The notes under the pieces are model-generated. The model was not told the DNA's origin. It did no database searches and saw only the letters and a program-made list of their open reading frames with translations. DNA of 64,000 nt from Siphonodentalium dalli (lineage: Eukaryota > Mollusca > Scaphopoda > Gadilida > Siphonodentaliidae). The translations under genes and the position numbers were made by a program. Shown here one piece after another: positions 32,467 through 44,339 of the stretch; position 1 is the stretch's first letter; each line of letters begins with the position of its first letter. Where the stretch lies: positions 36,024,918-36,088,917 of the forward strand of contig CP136062.1 of NCBI GenBank assembly GCA_032622095.1. The letters are read 5' to 3'.

Positions 32467-34742
32467 TATTGTGGAGACTTGTGTCCAGGGGCGTGGTTAG
32501 AGGGTCCCGTCGGTCGTTCCGCCCTGTACTTTCCGACTATACCCCTCCCTTGGACCAGATCGAAAGCCAAAGTCCGAGGAAATCAATTGCCGCCCTATAT
32601 ATCTCTCCCTCCCTCCATCCCGCCTCTCTATCTCTCTCTCTCTCTCCATATAGCTGACGTTTCGAACTAGTACCTCAATCGTTCCAACTGATGATCATAT
32701 CTATCCAACTCGTTTAAATGTCTGCCAACAGTCTCCGTAAAAATAAAATACCAAACTTAGGGACATATTTCATTTTCGTCTAAAAAACAAACATGTTCAC
32801 GTTAAATACCGGTTGGACTATGAAATTACCAGGACTAATTCAACCTAATTCTGGTATGGGAGTTCCTACATTTACTAGTGTTGTGTCAATCGTGAACTGT
32901 GCAACTACTGAACATTTTAGCAAAACTGTGGGTAATGGTGAAACACCCCCTGTCTACCTCTGACCATCCGTGCGTATTCTCTAATTTGTAATTTCAACTT
33001 TATATATTTCAAAATTGTTAAACGGGTCATAGTTATGCGAATTAATTTTCAATTTACATGTACATACAACATAAACTTCATCTTGGAATTCGAATTTCTT
33101 CCTTGTTTACAAGAACGTTCAACTCGTAGTGTACAATTTATCGTATTGCAATTAAGTTAAAAAGAGCAAATGTTGTTAATTAGGATTATTATATTAGGGC
33201 GGATTTATCAACACGACACGCGATGTCACAATGAAGTGCCCAATTTGTTACGATATCCAACTCAAACTGCACAGATAATAATCTATGTTTCCAAATGTAC
33301 ATGTAAGTACACATGCAGTTTAATGGCTTTTTCCTATTCACAAACTTATAAATTGCGAAGCGATTTATAACAGTTTGTTGTTTGGCAAATGTCTTTAAAC
33401 TGTGCAATTATTTTAAGAAATATAGATTATTTCTTATAATTACATCTCAACAGAATATATCAACATATTACCATTTGATATGGATGTCGGTTTAATGTTA
33501 CATGTAGATCGAGTAGAATCACGTATTTAGTGGGTTCAATCTACCGAGAAACCACGAACCTAAAAATAGAAACCACCAACCCTAATGAAAATCTGACAAC
33601 CTTAGTGCAAACATATTGTATTATTCCAAATATAGAGTAAATTAGATTTATGGAGGCATGAACTCATTATGAGTGTGCATTGCTTCAAATCTGCTTAATT
33701 CAGTGAAATTGAAAAAAATTTCATCCTTGAAAATGGTTATATTTTCCGAGTAGCGGAGACTCTCAGATCCACAAAGTGATGTTTTTATTATGTATGAGGT
33801 ACTAATTTCATCGAAGCAATTTCGGTAATTGCAGAACATTTCATTAAGAAGTGATATGAAATTTCTAGTTCTACACATGCACCTCTGGGATCACATGTAT
33901 ATGAGTTTTGTAATTTCGGAATTTAAGTTACTGCTGCCTTGCCTGTGTCGGCAGTGATATAATTGGGCAGGACGGGAATACGCGTTTTGGTTTAGCTTGG
34001 GTTTGGTGTATACCACTCTGGCCATGAGCGTATATATGAGAGGGAAAATCAGGCTCCGTCGAATGAATGTGATGAGGATTTATTTACTGACATACTACGA
34101 TATTTAAAACTATGGATATATAGCAGTCACACAATCATCGTATTCCCACCAGCATGTTGATTTAGCTGGTCGGGAGCGGAAAAGCGTCACGACTTCTCTC
34201 TAAACTACATTATCACAATCTCATCTAGCCCGTCCTCAGATGATTTATATTGTCCGATCCCCATCTGGCATTTATTGATCGCCAGATGAATCATCATCGA
34301 TGTGTCCTGTGCTGTGGTGAACATGAGTGCACAGGACCACATCTCAGAGTGTTACAGGTGATAAATATCCATTCAATTTATTTTTGAAGTGAATTACCGA
34401 ATCAAGATCTCTGATCGATGATGGTACAAATTATTTCTTGTAACTAAGGGTACTTTCAAACTCTCGCGCAAATTTGCCAGACATTATTTTGCAGGAATTT
34501 CTGTATATAAAGCAACAATGTGCCCGAAACCGAATGCAAAAAAATGCTTATAAAATGCATTTGTACCACAGCTAACTACACGAGAAGTAAAAACTATATG
34601 TAGTTACACCATCGAAAATTGCCTGTATACGGCATGCAATTATCTCGCAAGAATCAATCAGACAGGTATAACTAATGCAACGCGTTTGTAGCACAGTCTC
34701 GTGGAAGTACCGAAATTGTTACTTCTCATGTCATTCGCGTTG
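32467..34742. other. Intron 5 sequence without recognised features
   Basis: About 2.3 kb of mostly AT-rich DNA. A TCTCTCTCTC stretch lies near 32630-32645. The block at 34440-34690 (containing CACAGCTAACTAC, AGTTACACC and TCTCGCAAGAATCAA) recurs, diverged, at about 54090-54310, so it is an interspersed repeat. No convincing coding exon seen. Confidence 0.4.
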
Positions 34743-35340
34743 GTACACTGCCAAAAATATTTTCTCAATTCAGGAAAAAAAAAATCTTGAAATGAGATAT
34801 TATCTTGGGAGAATAGCTAGAAAAATAAGAAAAACATATTTTCTAGGTCAAGAAATGAAAGGGTGGGAAAATTTCTTGTCTGAGAAAATTTCTTTAAGAA
34901 AACACAGTAATCTTAGTAAGAAAATCCTAGTAAAAAAATCTTAGTATAGATTTTTTTTCTTAATGTAGGAAAGATTGTTTTTCTCACATAAGTTTATTTT
35001 TCTTGAAATAAGATAAGTTTAAGATACTGCGATTATCTTGGGAGAATAGCTAGAAATTTAAGAAAGCTATACAATTAATCTAGAACAAGAAATTATATTT
35101 TCTATAGTTAGAAATATCGTCAAGATATTTTTTCTTAAGTGATGCCAATTTTTTCTAGAATGAGATTTTCTCAAGCAGGAAAATAAATCTAAGTAAGGAA
35201 AACAAGTTTTCTTAACTAGGAATATTTTCCCCAATTAGGAAAGATACATTAGAAAACAATTCTTAATTAAGAAAAACATTTAATTTTAAATTAATATATA
35301 ATTTCAATTGTGTTTTAAAATATACAATTGACATTTATTC
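34743..35340. mobile_element. AT-rich element starting TACACTGCCAAAAAT, copy 1
   Basis: Starts with TACACTGCCAAAAATATTTT and continues as AAGAAAATTTCTT-rich DNA. A related copy in inverted orientation ends ATTTTTGGCAGTGTACAT at 48345. A shared CACTGCCAAAAA terminus plus the same internal AAGAAA/TTTCTT composition suggests one MITE family. The right-hand end is not clear. Confidence 0.45.
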
Positions 35341-35398
35341 TGAATATAAAAACTTCTTTGTAAATATCATTGTTAAATGTATAATGGAGACAATAAGG

Positions 35399-35912
35399 GG
35401 GCTTAAAGGCACGGGAGGCCTTAGTTGTCGAAAATATTCATATTTGTTTCAATCACCGTAAACAGAAAAACATTAAAACGCATACAGTTTTGTTCATATA
35501 TACCATGACCATCGCGTAAACAGCATGCTATCATAAAGACCTACTATATGTTACCTAAGCAGGAGCCTGATTGTGTTACAGAAGGCAGCACAGTGTTACT
35601 GGCTAATCACACACAAATCATATAAATGCTCTTTATTCGTTCCATATCAAAATTCAGCAACAATGAACGCTCTTTATGTTTACCATCATAATATAAACAA
35701 ACACCAGGAAAGTACCTTTTTATGCTTTTGTTTACATAAGAATGGTCAAACATATGACAATAACATACTGTTTATGCGATATTTCTTATTTGTATACGGA
35801 CAAAGTCTGTCTACATTTTAATATTCTTTCTGTTTGTGGCGGTTTTTGACCGGTGGAAATATTTTCACAGCATACCCACCGCCAAGGCCTCCCGTACCTT
35901 TAAACTTTAAAT
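35399..35912. mobile_element. TTAA-flanked MITE, about 0.5 kb
   Basis: The left end is TTAA|AGGCACGGGAGGCCTT and the right end AAGGCCTCCCGTACCT|TTAA; the inverted repeats match at 15 of 16 bases. TTAA target sites point to piggyBac-type transposition. The interior is open in places but encodes nothing I recognise. Confidence 0.75.
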
Positions 35913-36895
35913 ATACAATCAACAATTTCTCGTTACAGTTATGGGTTTCTAAAATTGCAAGAGGCCAAACAAGATACTGTGTACATTCGCGAAATGAAAC
36001 TATACAAAGTACCTGTATCTTGTTCTGCCTCTTAAAATTGTATAAACCTATATATGCAACAAAAAATATATTGATTGCTAATAATTACATCCCGACACAT
36101 GATTTTCAATATATTTATAGAAAGAGTTACCTCAAATCTGTCGGTTGCTAAAAAAATATATAACAATTTCTGTTATTTGAGTATCCAGTTCAAACGATAG
36201 GAAAAAAAATCATCACACATGACAAAACAAGCACTGTATGTGCCTTAATAAACATCGTAACCCTGTACTTTTAAATGCACATATTCTAGGACGGGTGATG
36301 TGTAATAAACACAGAAAGACACTTGTATTAATGGATTTGTTGATACGGCACTTGTGCCATTGAGGAAAGATAGAACTCTAGGGTGTGCTGTTCATTCCGT
36401 CATTGTGCGCTAGCACTCGTGTCATATCAACAAACCCATAAACAAAATTGTGTAATTCTGTGTATATACAGCATGTTTTCAATAGCTGTTTCATGAATCA
36501 TGCAGATTGCAGGTTTACTGTTCAGGTACTAGCCCAAGTCTTTTCGGTATGCAACAGCTTGAGATATCGAATACAGTAATGCCCCCGAGTATAATCGACT
36601 CCTTAAACACAGTAGAATTATGGGTAACTTTTCAGGATTTAGTCGGAAATATGGCTTGTTGCCATTCATCGGAAAGCTCTCTGAGAGCTTTCCGATGAAT
36701 GGCAACAAGCCTCATTTTAACAGTGATGTTTATCAGAATTGCTAGCATGCAATGCCATTCTTTCATATAAATTACTCACAAAATATCAAAAGACCAGATG
36801 TGAGTATAATATAAATTTATCACCCCATTTTATGCAGGGATACATAAAATAAACATAACATATGTTACTAGTATGCTTTAAAGTCAACATTGCCA
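35913..36895. repeat. Dispersed foldback fragments
   Basis: Two repeat fragments are visible. About 36170-36480 is a diverged, inverted copy of the hairpin element at 57.05-57.35 kb (shared TTGTTGATACGGCACT, GCACTCGTGTCATATCAACA). About 36572-36730 is a partial copy of the CAGTAATGCCC MITE described at 36986-37190, with its perfect GGCTTGTTGCCATTCATCGG hairpin. Confidence 0.6.
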
Positions 36896-36896
36896 A

Positions 36897-37434
36897 TTAA
36901 AGGTAAACAATCTCTCCATGGTCTCCATATCATCAGATTCTAAGAACAACATTTCTTAATCAATTAATTACCAAAACATAATGCTACAGTAATGGCCAAA
37001 GTAATCGACCACTTAACCACAGCTGAATTATGGGAAATTTTTCAGGATTTAGTCGGAAATATGACTTGTTGCCATTCATCGGAAAGCTCTCCCCAAGAGC
37101 TTTCCGATGAATGGCAACAAGCCATTTAATTCTGCTGTGGTTAAGTGGTCAATTACTTTGGGCATTACTGTAACTACTGTCAACTCTAGTGTAACATTTT
37201 CAAAAACGTGTTATAAATCAACATTTTGTTCATCGCAACTTGGTATCAAGATTATGTCAATCGACTCATTGAATATTTGCTAGGCCGGGAAATATTCATG
37301 GTGGTGAAAAATAACAGATTTCAAAAAATTATATTTTTTAACTCAGAACTTTAAAGGGTGTGTTCCTCAACTCGAATAAGTTATTTTTACCCCTGAAGCC
37401 AAAGAAATGGTAATTGAGGAGCGTGAACTCGGAT
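36897..37434. mobile_element. TTAA MITE copy 1 (interrupted by a nested MITE)
   Basis: Aligns with 53480-53945: TTAAAGGTA start, ATATCATCAGATT, CAATTAATTACC/CGATTAATTGCC, CTGTCAACTCTAGTGTAA, AATCAACATTTTGTTC, CCCCTGAAGCCAA and a TCGGATTAT...CTTTAA end. Relative to that copy it is interrupted at AATGC|TA by a second MITE. Both ends carry TTAA. Confidence 0.65.
36986..37183. mobile_element. Nested TA-flanked palindromic MITE
   Basis: Starts TA|CAGTAATGGCCAAAGTAATC and ends in the complementary CTTTGGGCATTACTG|TA, with almost the entire ~195 bp folding into one hairpin; the loop-proximal stem TTGCCATTCATCGGAAAGCT is a perfect inverted repeat. The uninterrupted target AATGCTAACTAC is preserved in the sister copy at about 53602, so insertion and TA duplication are directly visible. 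Relatives: 36572-36730 and about 39657-39745. Confidence 0.8.
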
Positions 37435-39240
37435 TATCTGTCTTTAAATGTACATGTATGGTACATGTCTAAGCCACATTAAGCTCCTTGTACATATTAC
37501 TTGGTGATACAGCAGGTTGACAAAGATAAAGGAACATCAGAATATTTTTATTCTGTGATGGATTTTAAGGCCTGTATGTGTGTACATGTACATGAATCTG
37601 ATTATATTGACATGCTGCAATAATTTGTCACTTAAAGTGATGTGAAACACTCCAATAGGGTGATAAAATATAAATGGAGAATAATCTTGTTCAAAGTAGT
37701 ACTTTTTACAAATATTATATCCAAATTAACAACACACACCATCATTCGTATACATAATTAAATGCAGTAACTATCAAAGGCGAACTCGTTTTCGTTATAT
37801 TATCGCCGATAGATGCGCCCCGAATCGAGTAGTAAATATTCACAAATGAGCGTAGCTCAGGCAATGTGTTCTATGGAGTGATACGGTTGATTTGCTTTCG
37901 ATTTTCGGCTATGTTAGTAGAATGCTACCTTCTTCCAGTTGGCATAGCGCCTTGGTACTAACTGATCAGTTTCACGCACCAGAACAAGTGCATAATATAT
38001 CTTTAAAAGTTCATATCCTTCAGACAAGCTCAGAAACAAGGCTTGAGACTGATCCATGGGTACTGTTGTGCTTTGTGTAGAGATATGAAACTGGTACACC
38101 TCCAAATTCTGGTCAATGTAGTATGAAGTACGGTATAACAAAGGTTATGCATACACTGGATGCCATAGTGCACATTTTCTGAGACTCATACAGGTACATA
38201 CAGAAGCATACAGGTACATGTACATGTATGTTGTAGAATTGAATTCACTAACTTCACTTGCCAAGATTTTCACCACTAAGTCTGATAAAATGTAGACGTC
38301 ACTGATCGGTCTCCATCAAGGAAGGAATGGATGTGTCATTTTTGCCTTTGATGAAGACATTGGTCATCATTTGGTTATATATTAAAGCCTCCCCTTCGCT
38401 GCACAGTACTGGATTCAGTGCATACCATTCATTGGTATACATATGGTACATGTATATAGCCAGGACTGTCACAAAGCAACAACTCACATTATGTCATGCA
38501 TGGACGAATACCGATAACATCTAGATTACATGTATCCGTTACATGTACACCGAATAACATTTGAAATCCTTCCTCATCCAGTCTTGGACAGAATTAATAA
38601 TATTGGTATCAAGTGTAATCATTATCTGCAAGAAACACTCAGGAAACATGATTCTATGATTGGTTATCAGATATCAGGCCTTGAATGAAATTTGTATGTC
38701 TCAATCCAATCAGGCAGCTCCTCCTGTCTGAAAAATAAGATTTGAATGCTTGTAATGACATCAGAAAAGCGGAATGACTAATCATGTACATATTATTAAG
38801 ATGTACGGTCCAAATTAATCACCCGGGGGGGGGGGCAGTTATAACAGTATTGTTATCCATTCAAACGCTGCATGTTGGTCAGAATCAGCTACAAATACAT
38901 ATATTTACATACTAAGTGTTGTCATCACTAAATCCAGCATACTGATTGGTCCGCGCCCACGTGGCTAGTTGCAGTTATTTCTCGGTGAATGCGCAACGGC
39001 TCATAACACCAAGCTCACAACACCATCCATACGTCATTGGGTTTGGAAAGACGAACGCGTAATGTTTTGGGCGCATTTGGACTCGCGCAGGATTGACTTA
39101 ATACATCACCTGGTTGCAATATGAAGAGAAATTGTTCCTATTAACTTTTGCCAAGGGTGCTATTGGGTACTTTGGGCTGTTTTTGTCACGATACACTATT
39201 CAATTTAAATACATTTACAAAAGTGGCTTTTTCGCTAAAT
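37435..39240. repeat. Intron 5 with a dispersed repeat paired to 42.8-43.2 kb
   Basis: The stretch 37630-38000 is found, inverted and diverged, at about 42810-43170 (shared GATGTGAAACACTC, CGATAGATGCG, GGCATAGCGCC, CTGATCAGTTTCAC). A run of 10-11 G lies at ~38825-38834. The patch 38940-39110 is unusually GC-rich for the region, with ATTGG boxes and CCCACGTGG, but I see no exon there. No confident gene. Confidence 0.5.
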
Positions 39241-39257
39241 ATATATAAATATAAGGA

Positions 39258-39398
39258 TTAACTGTCATGTAGACTATTTTAATGGAGATGTAACCGTGAG
39301 GTAAGTGGTCATAACTTGTATGTAAAGGGTTTTACACAAGTTATGTCCACTTACCTCACGGTTACATCTCCATAAAAACAGTCCACATGACAGTTAAT
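39258..39398. mobile_element. Short TTAA-flanked hairpin element
   Basis: TTAA|CTGTCATGTAGACT at the left and AGTCCACATGACAG|TTAA at the right. The inner stem GGAGATGTAACCGTGAGGTA / its complement is perfect and extends over ACTTACCTC and CATAACTTG. About 140 bp in all, folding nearly completely. Confidence 0.75.
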
Positions 39399-40060
39399 AA
39401 TTATGTACATGTACTAGTAGCATATACCGTTGTAACAGGATACCTCCCCTTAAATATCTCCCCACTCACGATACCCACATGAATGACTAAAATAAAATTT
39501 CACTCATTTGATATGCTACTTGAACAAACAAAATTAAATAAAAAACAAACGTAAATCTCATAAAACATCTTTTTCGAGCCATTTCATGGTTAAACGATAT
39601 CAAAACTTCAAAAGGGTGAATTTTCTTTTAGTCATATATTGGGGGAATGTCAGGGAATTACAGTAATGCCCAAAGTAAGTGACCACTTAACCTCAGGATT
39701 GTGGGTAATTTTTCAGGATTTATTCAGAAATATGGCTTGTGTGGTCTCACACCAGAAACTTCTAACACAGCAGTACTAGAAGGTTACCGCTTCAACACTG
39801 CACAAAATCGGTTGATATTTATGTAAAATATACTAAGCAGACTAGGTGTTATGTATTGCTCCGCGTACCTATTTTTCCATGTACCTAAGAATAAGTCAAG
39901 CCCTGTTCCATGTGTGAGGTATGGCTACATGTATACTCAAAGTAATTGGCCACCTCTTAGTATAGTACCCCCCCCCCCCGTTAATACTGCAGTATTAAAG
40001 ATATAAAGCACAGTAACCTCCAACACCTCATTATGGTTACTAGTATAGTTTCAACGCTGC
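39399..40060. other. Intron 5, MITE fragments
   Basis: Contains a partial CAGTAATGCCC MITE (about 39657-39745), a related fragment near 39940 and a C run near 39968-39979. No gene. Confidence 0.5.
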
Positions 40061-40063
40061 AAA

Positions 40064-40205
40064 TACCGCAGTTACACCCCATATGCATGTTGTCATGTTA
40101 CACCCTATATGCATGTTGTCATGTTACACCCCATATGCATGTTGTCATGTTACACCCCATATGCATGTTGTCATGTTACACCCCATATGCATGTTGTCAT
40201 GTTTC
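40064..40205. repeat. 26-bp minisatellite, 5-6 copies
   Basis: The unit is ACACCCCATATGCATGTTGT followed by CATGTT; ATATGCAT is itself a palindrome. Confidence 0.9.
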
Positions 40206-40637
40206 GCATGCATGAAAATAAAATGCAGTGTTTTTCCTCATATCTGTGGAACGGATGGCCTTCGTTACATGTACATGTATATAGTACTCCAAATATAGGA
40301 CATGGGAACGCTGATAGAAAAATTGTATTGTATATACGGGGGTTAAATGTAGCACATAATGAACTTTGAAGTTGCCAACATTGTTTCGGCTGTCAATTTA
40401 TAAACTCCACCCATCCATGTTGTCAGGCTGCATTGATTGGCATTACACAAACAAGCATGAAAATATAATTTAGTGATTCATCTTATTCATGCATATATAA
40501 GTTCATTGAACAAGATCCATGTGGCTGTTTTAATTTTCAACTTTTGGTGTGATATTTGTTGGTGTATCATAACTGCATGGTGCTCCACAACAGTAATCGA
40601 CTTGATACCGTGGTGGATATCATATACTGCGATCATT

Positions 40638-40712
40638 ACCAGGTATCCCCCCCCCCGCAGAAAAAAAACTGCGGGACACAACGTACCGGGGGTGGGGGGG
40701 GGGGGGTACCTG
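40638..40712. repeat. Short inverted repeat with poly-C/poly-G ends
   Basis: CCAGGTATCCCCCCCC at the left and GGGGGGGGTACCTGG at the right, enclosing GCAGAAAAAAAACTGC, itself a small hairpin. Confidence 0.7.
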
Positions 40713-41890
40713 GGCGTAAAAAATTTACACGTAAATTTTGTCCTTATTCATTTAGGGGGGTTGCATGTAAAACAAATTCCAAATATGTATTTTCAGACTC
40801 ACAACTTCAATTTTCTCTCATTTTATAGAATATGGATTAACCTTAATATCCAAATCATATATACATGAGTAGTACAATCCACATAAAACAATTTTGGATA
40901 ACCACTGTCTTGGTTTACATTTGATATTGACCCCATTAACCCTCTTAATAATGCCAACTATGTCAGTGTCTACCAGTCGATTGCAGAATTCTACCCTGCG
41001 ATCGCTTATATGGCAAATTTTTACTGCAGAACTATCCCATGTATTAAACAATTTCTCCTCCAATGGTATCAGAAAACAGTTATATGCTGGTATCTCACTC
41101 ATCTCATTTGCATCAGATTTTTCAAAGTCGAGGTAATGACTAGTTGTCATTTTTTAAAGTGCATACATAGCGTTGCGATCACCAATATACATGTTTGTAC
41201 ATGTCATGACATCACGAGGTACAAATCTGCGTTCTACTGGTAGACAATGACCATTTTAGTCATAATAATCTAAACTAAGTTACCAAGCACCTTCTCGTGA
41301 ATTGTATGCTCAGGTGTTTTTTTCGGTTTCCGGTCAAACCGAGTTGTTGTCCGGCTGGGGTAGATTTGATTTTTCTGGGGGGGGGGGGGGCAAATGGTCA
41401 GTGGAAAAAAACTGCAGTTTTTGCTGTGGGGGGGGGGGGTACCCAAACCGAAGAAAACAGTTTTTTCCACCCTGTGTCTGCAGTTTTTTTCCGGCCCCCC
41501 TGCCCCCCCCCCATTTTTAAGGTCCATAATTTTGAGGATAGCGGTATATACATGTATTGGTGACAATGTACAAATATTCATCTGCATGGTAGCTATAGAT
41601 ATAAACTCACCACTGGTATTTTGGCGAACAGACTTCCAGTGATATTTCACCTGTCATTTGTTCATTGCCACGTGTCTAGCTAGACAGGACCGACGCTTAA
41701 GACTAATCATGGGCGAAATCAATCTTCATATGTTGAAGATGAGAGGGCATGATGCCGCATCCACCATGGCTAATGAATCTGGTATTTCTGTAATTGAAGA
41801 AAAAATACATGTACATATATATGTGATATGGATGCATGTATTTTCATAATTTGCAAACATATTCAAAAAACAAGTGTAAAGTTCATTCTT
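40713..41890. other. Intron 5, including G-rich repeat block
   Basis: 41340-41520 carries several G or C runs of about 9-14 bases interleaved with GTGGAAAAAAACTGCAG and CAGTTTTTTCC words, related to the block at 2.2 kb. No coding sequence recognised elsewhere. Confidence 0.45.
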
Positions 41891-41899
41891 CCAACAATA

Positions 41900-42660
41900 T
41901 TATCATTTTCGGCGATTCAGATGTCAGAAGACCATAATTCAATCGTAAGTGGAGGAATCGGGCCTGACAAAATCATGGATAGTTTGTTACGATGTCATCG
42001 CAGATGAGTATATTTAATATCGGTGGTTAACCACGTGATTAACTATCCTATGATATTTCCATTTACTTTGTACGATTTTTACGTACACGCAAATTTCACC
42101 AAGTGGAGGTAACCAAGGATACGTCACAATTTTGCAATTCTGCATTGATATAACTCGTGATCATGTCGTGAGCATGCGCAGTCCAACTATCGGTTATTAC
42201 CCAAGAAGGGAATCTGTCCACTTACAATTGAATCGTAGTCATATGAATCATGAATGTTCACTCAGTGAACGTACAGATGAAAGATACAATCTTAAGTGGA
42301 GGAACCGGGATCGACGAGATCGTGGATAGTTTGTTCACATGATTACGATGTCGTACATGATGAAATCACAGTTTTTTTGTAAAGCATGTGATTGACTATC
42401 ATGCGATCCTTCAGGCCACAATTTTTACATACACATGACTGATTAGTGATTACGTCGCAAATGGGGATAACCAAGGATACGCCACAATTTCGCTTTTAAA
42501 TAAAACAGTGCATGATATTATTTTTTACCTACGATTTTGAGGTGAGCATGCACAGTTGAGCGGTTACTTCCTACGACAGAAATATTTCCACTTACGATTG
42601 TATCGTGGTAATCTGAACGTTCACTTAGTGTTAAATTGGCCATGGCATGACAATATTAAA
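41900..42660. repeat. Diverged ~370-bp tandem duplication
   Basis: Two units share CGTAAGTGGAGGAATCGGG / CTTAAGTGGAGGAACCGGG, GATAGTTTGTTACGATG, GGTAACCAAGGATACGTCAC and GAGCATGCGCAGT / GAGCATGCACAGT. No protein recognised. Confidence 0.65.
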
Positions 42661-42809
42661 GAGATTGTGGGAATTCTATCAGGTTGACATTTGTTAGAAT
42701 AATGGTATGAAGTACCGGTATAACTGATCATAACTGACAATTTCCTTATAAGCTACATGTATATTTTCAATAACTGGGACCTTTTAATATTCCAACTATT
42801 GTCATATTA

Positions 42810-43170
42810 TGTACTTGTTTGGGTGTGTGAAACTGATCAGTTACTATCCAGGCGCTATGCCAACTGGAGGAATGTACCATTCTACTAACATCGCCGAAAA
42901 TCTGAAGCAAATCGACCATACCATTCCATAGAAAACATCGTTTGAACTACGCTCAAATGTAAATATTTACTACTCCAATCGGGACGCATCTATCTGCGAT
43001 AAACTAATGAAAACGATTTCGCAATCGAGAGTCACTGCATTTAATTAATATATAAGAATGACAGTGTGTGTTGTAAATTTGGATTAATATTCATAAAAAT
43101 AACTACTTGAGCAAGATTATTCTCAATATATGTTTGGTCACACAACCTGAGTGTTTCACATCACTTTAAT
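42810..43170. repeat. Inverted partner of the 37.63-38.00 kb repeat
   Basis: Reverse-complement match, diverged, with GTGTGTGAAACTGATCAGTT, GGCGCTATGCCAACTGG and GACGCATCTATC visible. Two copies of one dispersed element about 5 kb apart. Confidence 0.7.
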
Positions 43171-43890
43171 GTCGACCGATAATACACTGCATTTATGGCA
43201 GAATTTGATTTTGCAGACGAAAATAGCCATTCCCGGACAGTTTTTCCTTTTATGAAGCATCAAATTTAGGCCAATTTATAATTCATTAAAAATCGTTTTT
43301 GCAGTTGGGAACACAGTTGGGAATATTGTGTATGATTCATAAATGCCATATAATCATAGTCCGTCAGAAGTTACTATTTTGACCAAAAAAATGTTCATTT
43401 ATCAATGACGGATTCCATTTTCTGAAATATTTAACGGAAACAAAATTAGGCCGATTTACTATCAAATTTCATTTGAATAAAACAGGATAAGTCGTGCATT
43501 TTTAATTGTAGTTCGATTAAGTATTTTACTAGTAACAGTCTGTTCATAATGAGAAATCACTTCAATTGATGACTAATTAGTTTCACTTACCTAAATCCGA
43601 TCAATTTGTATCCTATGAAAACGTACTAGTAAGATGTACGTCCAGCCTCGATCTGCGCCGGTAGGTTAAAAAAATAGGAATCATTGTGCGCTGTTGTAAA
43701 GTGGAACGAAATTACACGCTTCAAGAACTTTTACCTCAAATTTGCAATAATAAAAGTTCAACGAAGCAATAGATTGATAAGGCCATCACCAACAGGAGCG
43801 TGAAGACAGGGTTATTGGGGTGTATATATCACAAACAGTTCTAATAATTAAAAATTTCATGACTGCCACATTAGTTGTAAACTTTACACC
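43171..43890. other. Intron 5 sequence without recognised features
   Basis: AT-rich; nothing supported. Confidence 0.4.
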
Positions 43891-44255
43891 ATATAAGAGC
43901 ACCCCACCCCTTGGAATACGGAATAATACCACTTAACACAGAGGGTGGAATACGAAATACCAGTTAACAGCCATATGGATAAATTCTCTATTGCCGTACG
44001 AACGCCGGTCATCATGTCCATGTCTAAATTGATATAAATTGATGATCGACGATCTGTATGTCAAACCGTGCATTTATTGTGACAAACATCGCATTTGTAT
44101 TATTCTTATGATCGTTTTATTGGAAGGTTGGTATACGAATACCGGTATTTTTGGAATACCGAATACCTCCTAACAGAGGGGCCGGAATATGGCGTACCTC
44201 ATAACAGGGCATGGAATACAGCGTACGAAATGGGGGGGGGGGCTCTTATACCGGA
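43891..44255. mobile_element. Short element with C/G-rich inverted ends
   Basis: Left end TATAAGAGCACCCC, right end GGGGGGGGGGCTCTTATA. The interior has repeated GGAATAC and TAACAG words. Possibly a MITE whose terminal repeats contain the G tract. Confidence 0.5.
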
Positions 44256-44339
44256 TATGACATATATTACATAAAAAACACACTCACCGCGCTGTTGAAG
44301 GGGGGATGTCTGTGTAACCTTTGTTTATTAATTTAACCC

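Noticed and set aside
35573-36151. Two ORFs of 82 and 105 codons inside and after the TTAA MITE
   Set aside because: Low-complexity, AT-driven composition and no start or splice context; one crosses the element border.
40473-40868. 131-codon ORF with a hydrophobic N-terminus
   Set aside because: It passes through the poly-C/poly-G inverted repeat, where homopolymer length sets the frame; the flanks show no conserved protein features.
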